From: Pezicula radicicola
Taxonomy: Eukaryota > Ascomycota > Leotiomycetes > Helotiales > Dermateaceae
Direction of reading: 5' to 3'
Assembly: GCA_003008705.1 (NCBI GenBank)
Contig: PDUO01000044.1
Span: forward strand, 64,004 to 128,003
Length of the DNA: 64,000 bases
Part shown: one piece after another, positions 1-10,615 of the stretch
Layout: each line of letters opens with the position of its first letter
Position numbering within the stretch: the first letter of the stretch is position 1
Program-made: the position numbers and the translations under genes
Notes under the pieces: model-generated
Seen by the model: the letters and a program-made list of their open reading frames with translations, nothing else
Databases searched by the model: none
What the model was told of the DNA's origin: nothing

Positions 1-19
1 AATAGGCCATGGGAGAGTT

Positions 20-295
20 ATGCAGAAGGATATCCGCGCTTTTGCTGCGTTTATCTCACAAAGCACTGAGGAATCTATCGGTGCCCACCGACGATTTGAG
101 CGTCTTGCAACCAGAAATCTTCTATATCAGGAGAGCCAGTTGGCAAAGTTAGAAGTGAAGCAAGATGCTCCTGGTGAGTCCGGTCGAAAGGATAAAGAGA
201 AACTAAATGCCTCCGTGACCTGCAGTTGCTTAAACAACAAGCCAATGCAGACAGCCAAAATTCGGGTCTTAACGCTCATATGGATGTGCAAGTAA
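20..295 (+). pseudogene. DUF6594-like N-terminal fragment
   Basis: The reading frame contains a segment of the form RRFERLATRNLLYQESQLAKLE at about residues 24-45. This matches the conserved N-terminal block of fungal DUF6594 proteins (F-x-x-L-x-x-x-NLLY-x-x-x-L-x-x-LE). Such proteins are normally 250-400 residues and end in two or three membrane helices. Here the homology stops after about 55 codons. I see no convincing splice continuation downstream and no membrane helices before position 770. The frame is open to the window edge, so the 5' end may lie outside. It is probably a gene remnant rather than an expressed gene. The family function is unknown. A C-terminal fragment of the same family lies at 51419-51625. 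Confidence 0.45.
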
Positions 296-773
296 TAAAT
301 GAATTGGCTGCCTTCACAGCTTGCTAACAAAGTGCATAGATATGGTACGGTCCTTATTGTTTGGAGTAATCCTCTACTCAATAAATATGACAAACACTCC
401 GCAGTCCTTGGGGGCCAGCTCGGGGAACTCTGCGAATATTGCGGGGAATCGCAGGTAGTGTTATTGGTGGGATGGGCTGGCAGTGGCAGTGGTTATGGGC
501 ATAAGACAGTGGAAGAAAATATCATGAAAAATAATTATATCAGATGATTATACGGTGTAATGCTAGACTAAAAGGATAGCACTTGTCTAAAGAAGCTTTC
601 GTTGCTGATGCTTATTAACAAGTTACTAAACTCCTTGGGTGTTCTTCCCGAGTTTATATAAGCATACATTCTAGACTTTAACTCAGTTAATTTCCTTGCC
701 TTCTACAATACTAATCACTGGGCCCTCGATAGCTTTAACTTTTCGGCCTTCCCACCACTAAAGTAACTCGTAG
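296..773. other. gap without a supported gene
   Basis: This stretch follows the DUF6594-like fragment and precedes the 3' end of the DUF2985 gene. A short open frame at 299-547 has no recognisable domain and is likely chance or the continuation of gene decay. Confidence 0.4.
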
Positions 774-1886
774 TTAGAGCTTCTCAACCAGGTACGATAA
801 AATTTGAGCTATATCTTCACTTGTAGATATGTTTAGGATTGGGGTAATTTTCTTATATCTTAAGTCCCTACTTGAGAGAATCTCAAGAGGGCTATTTGCG
901 ATGAAAAGACATACCATCATAACACCAGCCAACAAACTCGAACCACATCCCAGTGCAATAAAGGTTCCCGTCGACCAACTTGGTCTATCGATGCGGTTAT
1001 ACGCCCACATCATCACTCCCAACACGACTTGGAAAAGTGTATTGAGAATCATCATCCATACCACAAATGCAAGCTTCCAAAAACTAGTCGGGGGTGCCAC
1101 CTCACCAGTAAATGTAACTCTCTCAACGCTACCGTTATCTATACTTTCATCGTCTCGATACCAGGCCGGTGGTCGAAACCAAGCTTTATTCTGCGCATAC
1201 AGTCGTTTCATCGCGTAATTGTTCTGGCTATGCGCTCGTATCAGCCACCAGAGATCTCGAAATCTCCATGGAGCTAATCCATAGCCAGTCAGGCAGAACA
1301 GAGCGTTAAGAATCTGACTATCGATCTCAATCCAAATTTTCCGCGGAGAGTTGATGGCACCCTTGCTGGGGTGATTCATAGCTGGTGCTGCGCCTAGAAG
1401 TAAAAAGAAGAGCATGGCTCCCCAAGCAACGATATTTAGGCCGTAAATCGTCATGAGGAATCCAGTGGGCGTAATGACGAACTTCCATGCTGCTTTCAGT
1501 CCATTCCTCGTCATCTCTGCCCAACCATGTAGCTCTTCCGATTTCGCCTGCTGTGCCAGTGTCTGGCGCCTTTCAAATGCAGGTCTTTCTTCATCGTCGG
1601 TTGGTGTAATCAGGGTAGGTGATTTGATACTAGCGGTGGATAATACGTGCTCTCCATTGTCGTCTTTAGTAACAGTTCGCGAGCTGTGGCCATGTGCATT
1701 AAATTTGATATTCTCTCCACCAGCAATTGGTTCTCGAAGTTCAGTAAATGTAGGTGCGTGGGCAATTGCGGTTCCTGTCGCGGCCCACATTCCAGGTTGA
1801 GGGTTGAAGTTCACGACTTTGCCGGCGATTGAGACAGAGCCTTTCCGTAAGCGGCCTGTCAACGTTGGCGTCTCATCATTGAACAT
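774..1886 (-). CDS. DUF2985 family integral membrane protein
   Basis: This is a single-exon gene of 370 codons; the ATG is at 1886, because the longer frame begins only at a GTG. The first 120 residues are polar and lack a signal peptide. The DUF2985 core follows, with a W-x-E-M-like lead, a GLKAAWKFVITPTGF-type segment, and hydrophobic helices near residues 145-165, 195-210, 285-305 and 315-340. It includes the conserved GYGLAPWRFRDLW stretch that links two helices. DUF2985 proteins are common in filamentous ascomycetes and are sometimes mis-annotated as rhamnosidases; their function is unknown. The protein is likely an endomembrane or plasma-membrane protein. It is transcribed towards the window edge, with a 1.3 kb upstream gap shared divergently with the glycosyltransferase gene. 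Confidence 0.8.
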   Translation of the reverse strand: MFNDETPTLTGRLRKGSVSIAGKVVNFNPQPGMWAATGTAIAHAPTFTELREPIAGGENIKFNAHGHSSRTVTKDDNGEHVLSTASIKSPTLITPTDDEERPAFERRQTLAQQAKSEELHGWAEMTRNGLKAAWKFVITPTGFLMTIYGLNIVAWGAMLFFLLLGAAPAMNHPSKGAINSPRKIWIEIDSQILNALFCLTGYGLAPWRFRDLWWLIRAHSQNNYAMKRLYAQNKAWFRPPAWYRDDESIDNGSVERVTFTGEVAPPTSFWKLAFVVWMMILNTLFQVVLGVMMWAYNRIDRPSWSTGTFIALGCGSSLLAGVMMVCLFIANSPLEILSSRDLRYKKITPILNISTSEDIAQILSYLVEKL

Positions 1887-3164
1887 CACTCTCGAGTATA
1901 CGCGGTGATAGGTTTTATCGCCAAAATAATTAAAAAGGGGTGCGACGATTATGCTGGATGTGGAGAACGACTTTCGGAATTCGTAACCTTACCGAGCATG
2001 AGGAGGGTGAAACAACAGTAAAAATAATATGGGATATGATGAAGACTATGAAGCTCTAAGGAACTAAAGAAACATCGGAATCAACCTCCAGTGGTTTTCC
2101 ATCCCGAAACCATTCATTCAATATGAAGCAAAGACCGTCATCCGGACTCTGTGTGTTCCGGTTCCGAGGCCTTCACCAATCGCTTAATTTATACATTTGA
2201 TGCGTCACCAACATGGCCATTTACTCGATCATTTTGCCCTTGGCGGAACATCACAACATTAGCACAACCGGCAGGTTCCTACCTTAATTCTAGCCAAGTG
2301 TTTGTCTGTAGTATTCGATAGTGGAACATACAATAATGATGTTTTTATGCAAAGTGCGACCTTGGAAATAAGGTTTTAATCAGGCGACTAGCAAGTGTGG
2401 CGCAGGACTCCTTGATAAATGCATATAAGTAATTAGGATCTAGTGTTCGGTTTTCCAGAGACAAGGAAGCTAGTGAGCCTTATACCTTGTATACCTATAC
2501 TTGATTTAATATGCAAATTGGCTTTTCGTTTACTTCTTGGGCTTACTCGATATCTAATTAGTTAATAGGATACGTAGCTTAAAATAGATGGACTTAACCT
2601 CTTACTAGTTAACCCACCGCTAAGTTTCGGTGGCTTCTTTCTATACAAAGTTTCCAGACGGCTTCACAGCAAGATAAGGCCGCAGATAAGTTTATAAAGA
2701 AGAAGAGCTAAACTCCGCTTAAGATCGGACCGGAGTTTTACGGATGTGCGAGGTTAAGTGCCTGTTTTGATTCGATGCCACAGACCCGGTTGCCCTTTCA
2801 CTCTGTTAGTCGTCTATAACTTTCTACAAGTCGCCAAATAGCGACTTTATGGTAACAGCTTAAATGCCGTTATTCAACCGGTAGTAGTCTCGTCTCCGGG
2901 CTTCGGGATTCTCGTTCGGACAAGGATGTTCATAGCAATGCGGTGAAAGCTTAAATTATCAGGTTCCTCAGCTCTCAACGGATGACCCGGTAATTTTTTA
3001 TTATGACGTGGCTGTTGTTCCTTTGTCTTTGCGCGATCTTATGTTGATTTGCTGGATCTAAAATAGGTTGGAAGGAATTCAATTTCCAAAATTGGCGTGT
3101 TATTTCTGTTGTTTTTCTTCTTCCTAATTTTCAACATCCTTCTTGGGCATCCATTAGTCCTGAG
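1887..3164. other. divergent intergenic region (DUF2985 / glycosyltransferase)
   Basis: This 1.28 kb stretch lies between two divergent genes and must hold both promoters. I see no coding frame of interest. A short hairpin (AACTCCG...CGGAGTT, about 2710-2737) and a 10 bp inverted repeat (2592-2601 with 2750-2759) are present. They are too short and isolated to call an element. Confidence 0.4.
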
Positions 3165-6100
3165 ATGTCAGATTTGCAGCCTTCTCTTAATGTGGAGAAT
3201 AATTCATCTAGCCCAGCCAAATATGTAGTAATCTCGACAGATAATTCCACAATAACAGGAATTATCCTTCATGATGGTCGAGTCAACATTCACCTAAACC
3301 AAAATGCGTCAAAATCCACAAAACAACTTCAAGCGTCAAAAAGATACGATGTACAGACGCAACATGGGGAAGACTTGACTCGAAATAATAGAGAATATGA
3401 GACAGACTCTCAATCGATACTAAGCAAATATTCTGGACTGCCGCGATTAAATATTGCTATTCATATTGTTGGGTCTCGCGGTGATGTTCAGCCATTCATT
3501 TCAATCGGACAGATTCTCTCGAAACCACCATATTCACACCGCGTTAGAATTTGCACACATCCAGTCTTCAAAAATTTCGCAGAGGAAAACGATCTGGAGT
3601 TCTTTTCAATCGGGGGAGATCCCGCCACTCTTATGTCTTATATGGTAAAGAACCCTGGGTTGTTACCAGGAAAGGAAAGTTGGAAGGCAGGCGACGTTAC
3701 TAATCGAAGAGCGGATATTGCTGAAATCTTAGAGGGATGCTGGAAAAGCTGTATTGAGCCTGGAAACGGGATGAGAGGCGAAATAAAAGGAGTGGAAGCC
3801 AACATCGACGACAGCACAGACGAAGCAGATCGTCTATTTATCGCCGATGCGATTATTGCAAACCCTCCAAGTTACGGTCATATACACTGCGCGGAAAAAC
3901 TCGGTATTCCATTACACATAATGTTCACGTAAGTTCAAAATATGAAAGCTTAAGCCTTGTTCTGATCTATTTTAGTATGCCATGGTCCCCTACACAGTAC
4001 TTTCCTCATCCATTAGCTACTATGACGAGCAACCACTCAGACCCAAAAATTTCCAATTATATATCATACAGCGTAATGGAAATGCTGTCATGGCAAGGGT
4101 ATGAGAACTCCGATATACGCAAGATATCATTACTAATTAATTCCAGACTGGGTGATGTTATTAACGGGTTTCGAATGAGGACTCTGAATTTAGATGCCAT
4201 CAGCCCGCTTTGGGGTCACATGCTGTTGTCTAGAATGAAAGTCCCATTCACATATCTTTGGTATGGAACTTGGAAGAAACTTGTTCCTCAATCATTGATT
4301 TAACAATTGTTTAGGTCTTCAGCTCTCATACCAAAACCACTCGATTGGGGCCCTCACATCGATATCACTGGATTCTCATTTCTTTCCACTTCACTAACCT
4401 ACCAACCACCTGACGATCTTGTAAACTTTTTAAAAGCAGGTCCACCGCCAGTATATATAGGGTTCGGATCAATTGTTGTTGACAACCCAAATCAACTCAC
4501 CGAGATGATTTTCAAAGCAGTCAAAGGCGCCGGTGTGCGTGCTCTAGTTTCCAAAGGCTGGGGAGGGATAGGTGGAGAGGAGCCACCCGACGATGTTTTT
4601 CTGCTTGGAAATTGTCCACATGACTGGCTCTTTAACTACGTTTCCTGTGTAGTCCATCACGGTGGCGCTGGGACAACCTCAACTGGTATTGCTGCAGGCA
4701 AACCAACCGTCGTTATTCCATTCTTTGGAGACCAGCCTTTCTGGGGCCAGATGATATATAAGAGTGGAGCTGGGCCACCTCCTGTCCCTTACAAGCAGTT
4801 GACTGAGGAGCGACTTGCTGAAAGCATTACCATCGCCTTAGGACCTGGGGTGCAAAAAGCCGCCAAAATATTAAGCGAGAAGATTGCGAATGAGAATGGG
4901 TCATCAACTGCGGCTGCATCCTTCCAAACTAAGTTGCAGCCTGTTAATCTGGACTCTATGAATTGTTTTATAAGTCCCGAGTACTTAGCTGTCTGGAGAG
5001 TTAAGAAAACCAAGGTGAGATTGTGCAGTCTAGCTGCAGCGACACTGATTGAAAATGGACTATTGGATCTGGATCAGATTAGACTGTCAGTATTATTGCA
5101 CAGCCCTTTATAAATACAGACTTTTTCTAATACCTTTCAGATTCCGTCATAGAGACTGGTACACGGACGAGGGGGCTAGAGATCCCATAGAAGGCCTCAT
5201 AGCATCAGTTTCCGGAATTATGACTGATGCAATCGTCAACACACGCAAATATTCTAAAATCATCTGGAAAATGGTTCACCAAAAGCCGGAAAAGATAAAT
5301 TCAGAATTAACCAATCCAGGAACAGATTCTGAACTGGGTCTTTCTGAAGAGATGAAAGAATTCCATAGTCAAAATCCAGTGTCTGCTACAGCAGCCTACC
5401 CTCCACAGCATCTGGAGATGGTAGCACATGAAGTGGCGGCTAAAACGCTAGTAGATAAGAAGGAGAGATCAAAGCATAGGAGGGCATATTCTTGGTCGCC
5501 TAATCAGAGGGCGACAGGGAGTACTAAGAAATCACAGAAGCAGCATCAGCAATCAAGTCGATTGCATGATGTTGCTGTTGAAACTGGCCATTTTGCTTTG
5601 TCTGTTATTAGAACAGGATGTAACGGTACACACTATTCTCGTTCCCTTAAGGTTGAAGTGATGACAATGCTGATGAGACTAGCGCCCGTGTCATTCTTTT
5701 ATAACGTAGCAAATGGCTTCCATAATGCCCCGTCGTTCATGTTACATGACGACACTGTACGAGAAAGAGACAATATTACCGGTTTCGGAAGTGGTGTGAA
5801 GGTTGCTGGGAAGGTAAACCATACGGCAATTTAATGCTGCGTCCTTACATCTCCTTATCCAAATTCTATAAACCATCGAAGGCTAACTCGTTAATTAGGG
5901 GTTTATATTCAATCTCTTCGACGGTGTCACGGGAGTTGTAACACAACCATATTTTGGCGCTCGCAAAGAAGGTGCACTAGGCTTTGTAAAGGGTATTGGA
6001 AAAGGACTAGGTGGACTGGTTTTCAAACCTACTGCTGGTATGTTTCTATTAGCCAAGCTTCAAGTCTGACGCTTTTCTTTCTCTCGATACCAACAGTCGA

Positions 6101-6318
6101 TACTAACATGTAGACTAGCTGTCATCGGTATCCCAGGATATACATTCAAAGGTATACAAAAGCAATTCGAGAAGCGACATGACCGTGCCTTGAAAGCAAA
6201 GATCTTCGAGGTTAGAATGAGGCAAGGTAGTGCAGCATATGCACATGCCACCGCGGAGGAGAAGGAACAAATCTTGAGTAGATGGAAAGAAATTGGGTAC
6301 AATAATCTGTCGACATAG
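3165..6318 (+). CDS. UDP-glucose:sterol-type glycosyltransferase (GT28/GT1 fold)
   Basis: Six exons (3165-3928, 3976-4260, 4315-5085, 5141-5813, 5899-6037, 6119-6318) join in frame to 943 residues with GT-AG introns of 47-85 bp. The N-terminal GT28 domain begins near residue 97 with the GSRGDVQPF nucleotide-sugar fold signature. The acceptor-domain linker ends in ALIPKPLDWGPHIDITGF. The C-terminal domain carries the UDP-sugar motif HHGGAGTTSTG...GDQPFWG near residues 464-485. Known relatives transfer glucose to sterols (Atg26 family), but this protein lacks the GRAM/PH domains of Atg26 and is the shorter fungal type. The C-terminal 100 residues (GIGKGLGGLVFKP and PGYTFKG) resemble the glycine-rich lipid-transfer-associated tail often seen in these fungal enzymes. 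The substrate is inferred from family only. Confidence 0.85.
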
Positions 6319-7210
6319 TTTGATGATAATTAGATGGAATGATACCCTGCTTTGATACTTTGGGAACACGGGTTTAGCGAAAGATGAGCTTGTATGAATA
6401 AAGATGTAGGAATGACACTAGAACTACAAATGGAAATCTTGGGGAAGAAAACTGCACTGAGCGCCTATATGTTTGCGGCCTTGACTGATGCATAGCACAT
6501 TTATCTTTTATTTCCTTCTTCTAACTTATATGTTAGTAGATAGAGATCCTGGCGATGGAAAGTAGTTTGCTGGTAGGTGAGTCTTCAAACTCGGAAAGCA
6601 GTCACAGCGGAAACGGAAATCTACTCGTATATAACCATATTTCTTGAAATCTTGTTATACAAATCATTTACTGAGCATTTGACTTATAAATAATTCATTC
6701 TCTCGAAGCATCTAAAAAGAAAGAAAAAGTAAAATAGTCTATCAAATCTACTGCTCAATGTGGACATAAAAAATCAAACCAGATAGTCTCTATCATCGTA
6801 GTGTTGAGTTTAAAACAGAGATACTAGGGTACTTTGCAAGCGACTCGCGAGAATGTTGCATTTTTTTTGTAACATACAAGATGGTTGACCTATAAGCATG
6901 CCACTAGCACTATTTCGTGTAAGTCTAGGCGGTACATGGTCAATACATATATTGAGTTGATGTCATTGTAGCAACTTTCTTCAATGTGCCCAGGCAAACT
7001 TAACCGACGTGACCGAGATGAATTCCGAACTCGTAACCGAGATGGTTAGGCAGCGGACACTATTCCGTCAGGGGACTGCGGCGCGGTGGGATGGCCAATG
7101 AAGTATTCCGTACCAAGGTGTATAAAAAGAAGTATAAGCTTAAGCAAAAGGACAATCAGAAAAGCCATTTTAACATTTTTCTCGGATACTTTATCTTACA
7201 ACTTTTCAAC
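6319..7210. other. intergenic, 3' UTR of glycosyltransferase and SDR promoter
   Basis: There is no supported gene in these roughly 0.9 kb. The small reverse frames near 6060-6369 are shadows of the last glycosyltransferase exon. An in-frame upstream ATG at 7091 would add 40 lysine-rich residues to the SDR, but family alignment favours the ATG at 7211. Confidence 0.4.
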
Positions 7211-8411
7211 ATGGGAAGACGTCTTATTCCCCGTGAGGGTCTGACCATGGAGGCACTTGTTGCTCCCATTAGGTTAACTGCCCTGCAACCACTACTCACG
7301 GGAGCTCTTTTGTTAGGATTGTACCGCCATCCAAAATTAGTTGCGAAATGGCTTCCAGGCAAAATCCAACCGGATTACTTGTTTAAGGCATTGGCCGTGA
7401 CTTCTGGATTGGGCCTATTAAGGAAAGCAAGCAATACCCTCTCGAAATTAATGCTCAATAATTTCACGACCGACAAGACCTGGGACTGGAAAAAAGAAGT
7501 AGTTGTGGTAACTGGTGGATGTGGTGGTCTTGGTTCAACTATAGCACAAATGTTCGCGGAGAAAGGAGTAAAAGTTGTTGTCCTGGATGTCTCAAACCCG
7601 GAATTCTCACAGAAAAGTGAGAACGCCTTCTCAAATAGCAAGAGTTGTTTGATCAAAACTAAAATTTAATTCTAGTACCAAATATCACCTACTACCAAGT
7701 CGACATCACATCTACCAAAAGCATTAGAGAGGTAGCACAGCAGATTCGCACAGATATCGGAGACCCTACAGTCTTGATCAATAACGCTGGCATTGGTACA
7801 AATAAGACTATTCTTGATGAAAGCGAAGCTGAGTTGCGTCGAGTATTCGATGTCAATACCATTTCACACTTTTTGCTAGTGAAGGAGTTTGCGCCATCAT
7901 GATCAGATCCAACCACGGCCACATCGTCACTATCGCAAGCATGGCCAGTTTCCTGGTACACGCGCAGAACGTTGACTATGCCGCCTCTAAAGCAAGCGCA
8001 CTTGCCTTTCACGAAGGCTTGTCTCAAGAATTTAAGAGTCGGTACAATGCCAGTAAGATTCGTACAACGCAAGTCCCACCTCGCTACTTGAACTTCAAAC
8101 TCCTATACAACAGAAATTTAAAGTACCAGCTAACATAATCCTTAAATTGTAGTGTGGTACACCCAACTTGGATTCGGACTCCCATGATAACAACTTTGAC
8201 GGAAAAGGCGGGTTTTAGCGCCTTCGTACTTGAACCTGCTGCGGTAGCAGAAATTGTTGTAGACCAAGTCATGTCTGGATATGGAGCCCAATTGATTTTA
8301 CCAGGGCGTTTGAATCTGGTAACTTTGGTACGAGGACTGCCGTCTTGGGTTGGGGAATCTATGCGGAACAGAGTCGCACATGACCTGGATCTTCGAGTGG
8401 CATACCCATAA
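7211..8411 (+). pseudogene. short-chain dehydrogenase/reductase with a frame break
   Basis: Exons are 7211-7616, 7676-8068 and 8153-8411. The product is a classical membrane-anchored SDR of the RDH10/DHRS (SDR16C) type. It has hydrophobic segments at residues 15-35 and 55-70, the Rossmann motif TGGCGGLG (about residues 101-108), NNAG, the catalytic YAASK, and PTWIRTPMI after the active site. Exon 2 reads in frame to GCG CCA TCA, then hits TGA at 7900-7902. The homologous sequence resumes one base earlier, at ATG 7899 (MIRSNHGHIVTIAS). No GT-AG intron can bridge this, so one base is missing relative to a working frame: a recent pseudogene or an assembly error. The last intron (8069-8152) uses a GC donor (GCAAGT). 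Confidence 0.75.
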
Positions 8412-8504
8412 TGAGGCTTCAGTTGCTGGGCGTATAGCTTTCGGGCTTGGCACCTGCTGCTAAAGGTACTTTCATTGGTATAAGATTGTTAAGGTTCCTA
8501 ATTT

Positions 8505-10615
8505 CTATGTGATGAGAGGCGAAAATTCTGTGAATAGGCTACTAGTAGGATTTGAGGTCGGAAGACAACTCACCCTTGGTGTCCAGGGTAATGGTTCCAG
8601 ATGGACTGTAGTATTTACTGTTTCATTGCTGGTACTTGATGTGTTTGAATTTGGCGACCCCAGAGCTGTCTCTGATAATGTATTCCAATTAACCATCGAT
8701 AGCTTTATTTTATTTATCCCATCTTTTAGGGTTTGCACTCGATGAAAGAGTCGGTCTGAACCTTTTCCTCCTTTGCAGAATGTCTCCAAGAGCTCTAGGC
8801 CAAGAATAGCATCCGCTGAAGAACTACCGAATCTGCACGGCCTATGCTTAATCGCAAGATATAGAGTAGCAATGGATGAAAGGAGGAAAAAGTTGTAATG
8901 TGCTGCTTGGAGGTCGTAGAGTTTAGTTGTGCTTGCTAGACGACAACACAGGCGCACTGTTTCGGTCGCGTACGCAACTGCTTTTTCAGAATAGAGTGGA
9001 CTCTGAATAATGTTCTCAGCTGAATATAGAGTGTGTTTGTAAAGACAAATCTTCAAGTGATTCCGGCAAATTGTTACAAATGCTTCTTGGAAATTGTTCA
9101 AAGGTGGTTTCTGCACATCAAGACTTTCTTGTAGAAAAGAAATGCTTGATGATGTCGTAAGTGCCCATTGGTCAATTTGGTTGTTTAGGAATAAGCATGT
9201 TGACTGGTCTATCAAGTAGGTAGCCTCTCCGAATATTGGTAAACATGGTATAATCTTTCCCGCAAGATACACGTGGCTCGTTAGAGACGTAAGATACGGT
9301 GCGGATTTGTCCTTGTTACAAATTAGCTATGCCATCAATTTAAACTGATTTGAACTTACAGGAACTACAACATGGCTCTCTATATCTACGTCTTGAATAG
9401 TATATGGAAGCTTTAACATGAAACTGAAACGTCGGTCCAGAACGTAGACAGTCCAGAATAATTGCGACTCCCACTGCTTGTGCTGCCTTGAAGTCTTGTG
9501 AAGACCTAATTCAAGACACAGTTTTGCCGCAATTCCGATCCGTCGCCACGATAATTCTACTTCATCACACTGAAGATAATAAACGCTCTGTTTTGAAAGA
9601 GGTCAATATAGGCTAAAGGCCATCTTGCATCTTTGGTGTAAAACTTACTAACATTGTGGCAATGGCCACATCCTTAGAGTCAATATTACAGCTATTAACT
9701 TTATTATCAAGGTTAACCAGTACCCCTCGCATCATCTCCTTGCTGATGTTTGTTTCCTGGTTCACTTTCGATGCGACAACGCAAGCTAGTGTCAACACAA
9801 GTAGATCGTATATTCTAATGTCAGATAGATCCTCCCAGCAAGTTGATTCCGCGCTTGGAGCTGATAACACAATTGATGAGTCAAAAAGCAGGACGACGAG
9901 TCTAGTCAAATTGTCGTAAGGGATGAATGGGTATATGGTGACTATCTCATCATGAAAATACTCGAGAAGATCAATGGATTCGGATTTTGAGAGCAATAGC
10001 GTTGTAGGGGAGTGGCCGAAAGAGTTGGGGAGGTTGATACTATGATTCAAGGGATTTGGGTGTGATCTCTGAGAAAATTCTGATGGCCTAGACATAGGCA
10101 ACGGTTGAAGGGGCGTGTCATTGAGCCCGTGGAAATGGGTTGGGCTGTCGAGCGATGCAAGAAGTGGATCTAAACCAATATCCAAAGAATTTGGGAACAG
10201 GAAGTCCTTAAGGAGCAACGTGTCGAGGGCGCTAAAGGGCGACTCATGATTTTGACAAAACGATCGTGGTTGATTGGTTGCTACTGCTGATATAGCCTGG
10301 CTTTCTTCTTCCGTATTCAAAGAAGCACTAGAAGAATGGGTGTTCTCCGCTGACAGGGTTGAGACATTGCTGTATATACAGGCTATTCCGTGAATTGAAC
10401 ATTGATGACATATAGGCTCGCTGTTGCATTTGACTTTGCGCCGCCTACAGGTATTGCTATCCATATATCAGTACACTTCCACGTTATATTGGGATTTGAA
10501 TCTTGCTGTACCAGGCCTTCTTTGTGTAACGATGTCGTTTCGAGGACCATGTGCGAGGTGCGGTGGCATATGTGGGCGTTGCCATCTCAGTCATGGTGGG
10601 CGTAAGTGAAAGCAT
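8505..10615 (-). CDS. Zn2Cys6 fungal transcription factor (XlnR-like fungal_trans domain)
   Basis: Exons on the minus strand are 10615-10512, 10456-9649, 9587-9360 and 9311-8505, giving 648 residues. The ATG at 10594 is an equally possible start. Splicing of intron 1 (GTACAG...GATAG) completes the second Cys codon and yields a perfect binuclear cluster C-x2-C-x6-C-x5-C-x2-C-x6-C (CNTCRRRKVKC then CHQC...C), preceded by the basic KRHRYTKKA. The middle homology region follows: VYYLQCDEVELSWRRIGIAA, LCLELGLH, VYVLDRRFSF and LPYTIQDVDIE, typical of fungal_trans regulators. The C-terminal 60 residues are Ser/Thr/Pro-rich. It is convergent with the SDR, whose 3' end is only 93 bp away. The target genes cannot be read from the sequence. 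Confidence 0.85.

Noticed and set aside
2592..2759. Possible MITE from a 10 bp inverted repeat (ACTTAACCTC)
   Set aside because: The match ends after 10 bp and no target duplication is evident.
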